A stretch of DNA of 64,000 nucleotides, taken from Paenibacillus agricola. Its GTDB lineage: Bacteria; Bacillota; Bacilli; Paenibacillales; NBRC-103111. Made by a program: the position numbers and the translations under genes. The DNA lies in contig NZ_JAAOIW010000006.1 in NCBI RefSeq assembly GCF_011440305.1, positions 124,001 through 188,000 on the forward strand. Direction: 5' to 3'. Shown here piece by piece: positions 62,579-64,000 of the stretch. The stretch's first letter is position 1. Every line of letters starts with the position of its first letter. Under the pieces are notes generated by a model. That model was not told the DNA's origin, searched no databases, and saw only the letters and a list, made by a program, of their open reading frames with translations.

Positions 62579-64000
62579 ATGCGAACATCTTTTTCGGGGT
62601 ATTTTCTGAAGGTGACCAGCTTCGTCTTGTTACTCAGCACGATTCCAGTGCTATTGCTTGGAATGGCCGCTTACTGGAAGTCGTCCAGCATGATTCAGGA
62701 GCAGGTTGTGCAGAGCAATATGCAGGTGCTACTACAAACGCAAATGAGGATTGAAAAGGAATTAAAGCTGGTCGATGAGATGGCCAATAATCTGATCATC
62801 TCTAGTGTAGTCAACACTACGCTTAGGCAGCAGATTAACGAGCAGGATTTCATGGTTGTGCACCAAATTCAGCAAAGCCTGAATCTGTTCAATTCCTATG
62901 AGCTGGGCATCCGCGATGCTTCTCTGTACAGCTTGGAGAACGATTGGCTGATCAGCGCAAGCTCTGTATATATCGAGGGAAATGCAAGACCGGGGGAAGA
63001 GCAGCTTGCCGATTATTTGCAAATGCCCCTCAGTTCCTTCTGGTTCGTTGATAAGAAGGGCAGCCAGACTGACAAATATTCGAATGGCGTCATCAAGCTT
63101 GTGAAAAAGCTGCCGCTAAACGCCCCTAAGCCTCTGGGCATTATGGTGATATCGGTATCTGTACCTGATTTGCAAACGCTGCTTGCCGATAATAGGCTTG
63201 CGGGAACGACGCTTATTTGGGATGACCGCTACCAGCCAGTCGCGTTTAATGGCGGAAACTCCGCAGAAGAGGAAGAAATTAAGCAAACGCTTCCACTCGT
63301 ACTAAGCACTTACAAGGAAACGGATGGCTCCTTTATACATTCTACGTCCAAAGGAAGCTTTGCCGTTATTTACCGCAAGGCATCCTATAACAATTGGATT
63401 TACGTGTCAGTAGTGCCGATTCGGGATATTACGAAGAAATCCAGGGATATTGGCTGGTATACCTTTTACGCATGTGGCGCCCTGATTCTATTAACTGTTG
63501 GTCTGTCCCTTCTGGGCTCCAACCGGATTTACCGCCCTGTCCGTAAGCTTTACGATACAGTACTTGGCCAGGCCGGTCCCAATGAACGGTATACCCGACG
63601 TGACGAGCTGGAGGTCATTGGCGAGCAATACCATTCTATATGGCATTTGCGCAACGAGCTGTCAGCTAAGCTGGAGCGGCAGCGCCCGCAGCTTAAGGAA
63701 TTTTATTTGCTCAAGCTATTCTCAGGCGATGCGGGCGAGGCTGCGGAGAAATTATCGGAGCTTGGCCTCGATTTGCAGGCGTCGAGCTACCATGCGCTTG
63801 TGCTGCAGATTGATTCGCTGTCCGATACGCGCTTTGAGGAGCGGGATCGTGATTTGCTGCTGTTTGCAATCAATAATATGGTCGGAGAATTGATTGATAC
63901 GCCATACAGGCTGGATCCTGTAGTTATTAACCAATCGCAGGTGACAATTATCGGAAGCATGAATGAATCAGCGAGCCAATGGAAGCAAGACGTATCTCAT
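62579..64000 (+). CDS. AraC-family regulator with N-terminal extracytoplasmic sensor, partial at right edge
   Basis: A frame of 474 codons open at the window end. It begins MRTSFSGYFLKVTSFVLLL with one membrane helix (about 10-35), an extracytoplasmic sensor of about 260 residues, a second helix (WYTFYACGALILLTVGLSLLG, near 300-322), then IYRPVRKLYDTVLGQ and a cytoplasmic part with LKEFYLLKLFSGDAGEAAEKL. This is the N-terminal layout of YtdP-type AraC regulators of Paenibacillus and Bacillus; the C-terminal AraC domain should lie beyond the edge. A histidine kinase cannot be fully excluded. TTTGGAGAAAGG precedes ATG. It probably controls the sugar transporter just upstream. Confidence 0.75.
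   Translation, partial: MRTSFSGYFLKVTSFVLLLSTIPVLLLGMAAYWKSSSMIQEQVVQSNMQVLLQTQMRIEKELKLVDEMANNLIISSVVNTTLRQQINEQDFMVVHQIQQSLNLFNSYELGIRDASLYSLENDWLISASSVYIEGNARPGEEQLADYLQMPLSSFWFVDKKGSQTDKYSNGVIKLVKKLPLNAPKPLGIMVISVSVPDLQTLLADNRLAGTTLIWDDRYQPVAFNGGNSAEEEEIKQTLPLVLSTYKETDGSFIHSTSKGSFAVIYRKASYNNWIYVSVVPIRDITKKSRDIGWYTFYACGALILLTVGLSLLGSNRIYRPVRKLYDTVLGQAGPNERYTRRDELEVIGEQYHSIWHLRNELSAKLERQRPQLKEFYLLKLFSGDAGEAAEKLSELGLDLQASSYHALVLQIDSLSDTRFEERDRDLLLFAINNMVGELIDTPYRLDPVVINQSQVTIIGSMNESASQWKQDVSH

Overview
The window looks like chromosome of a spore-forming, soil-type Firmicute close to Paenibacillus. The grounds are a Tlp-type small acid-soluble spore protein gene, strong AGGAGG ribosome binding sites with many TTG and GTG starts, medium GC content, an LplB/YtcP-type sugar ABC transporter next to a membrane-bound AraC-family regulator, and many oligopeptide-type ABC transporters. 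No rRNA, tRNA, CRISPR array, transposase or prophage gene was seen.

Layout. 1-8.4 kb: accessory genes (AraC tail, tlp, NlpC/P60 hydrolase, an HxlR/MFS divergent pair, an AT-rich FAD monooxygenase/TetR pair that looks acquired, a Gfo/Idh dehydrogenase and a methyltransferase-TPR protein). 8.4-12.5 kb: a cytochrome c lipoprotein divergent from an operon of a Tat-signal gluconate dehydrogenase subunit 3 homologue, a GMC flavoprotein, TatC and TatA, i.e. a periplasm-facing dehydrogenase that travels with its own translocase. 12.7-14.3 kb: NlpC/P60 lipoprotein and exodeoxyribonuclease III, overlapping tail to tail. 14.5-24.8 kb: an unusual regulator, two amidohydrolases (the second lacking metal ligands), an M20 aminoacylase and a complete Opp/Dpp ABC transporter. 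The two operon promoters share a 38-bp element at an identical position. 24.9-30.4 kb: an SDR with a MerR-type 19-bp-spacer promoter, an Rbs-type sugar ABC transporter and an unknown protein.

30.5-40.1 kb: LysR regulator divergent from a second Opp/Dpp transporter operon that ends in an amidase, an MFS exporter and a tiny ORF. 40.3-44.2 kb: small single genes (CBO0543-type membrane protein, DUF2892, Crp/Fnr, YdeI-like, DinB, WYL/YafY regulator). 44.2-57.3 kb: a large catabolic operon with a D-aminoacylase, a third Opp/Dpp transporter, a D-serine dehydratase/D-threonine aldolase-like enzyme, RidA, an M81 (MlrC-like) metallopeptidase, a GSAM-like aminotransferase and an IclR regulator. 57.5-64 kb: a membrane-anchored PstS-like binding protein, an Lpl-type sugar ABC transporter and the start of its AraC-type regulator, cut by the window edge.

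The common theme is three separate peptide-type importers, each co-transcribed with hydrolases that cut amide bonds or remove N-acyl groups. The most interesting candidates are the 14.5-24.8 kb system (shared operator, degenerate amidohydrolase, novel-looking regulator) and the 44-57 kb cluster, whose enzyme set fits breakdown of N-acylated peptides containing D- and perhaps beta-amino acids. The substrates are inference; the enzyme families and motifs are read from the sequence.
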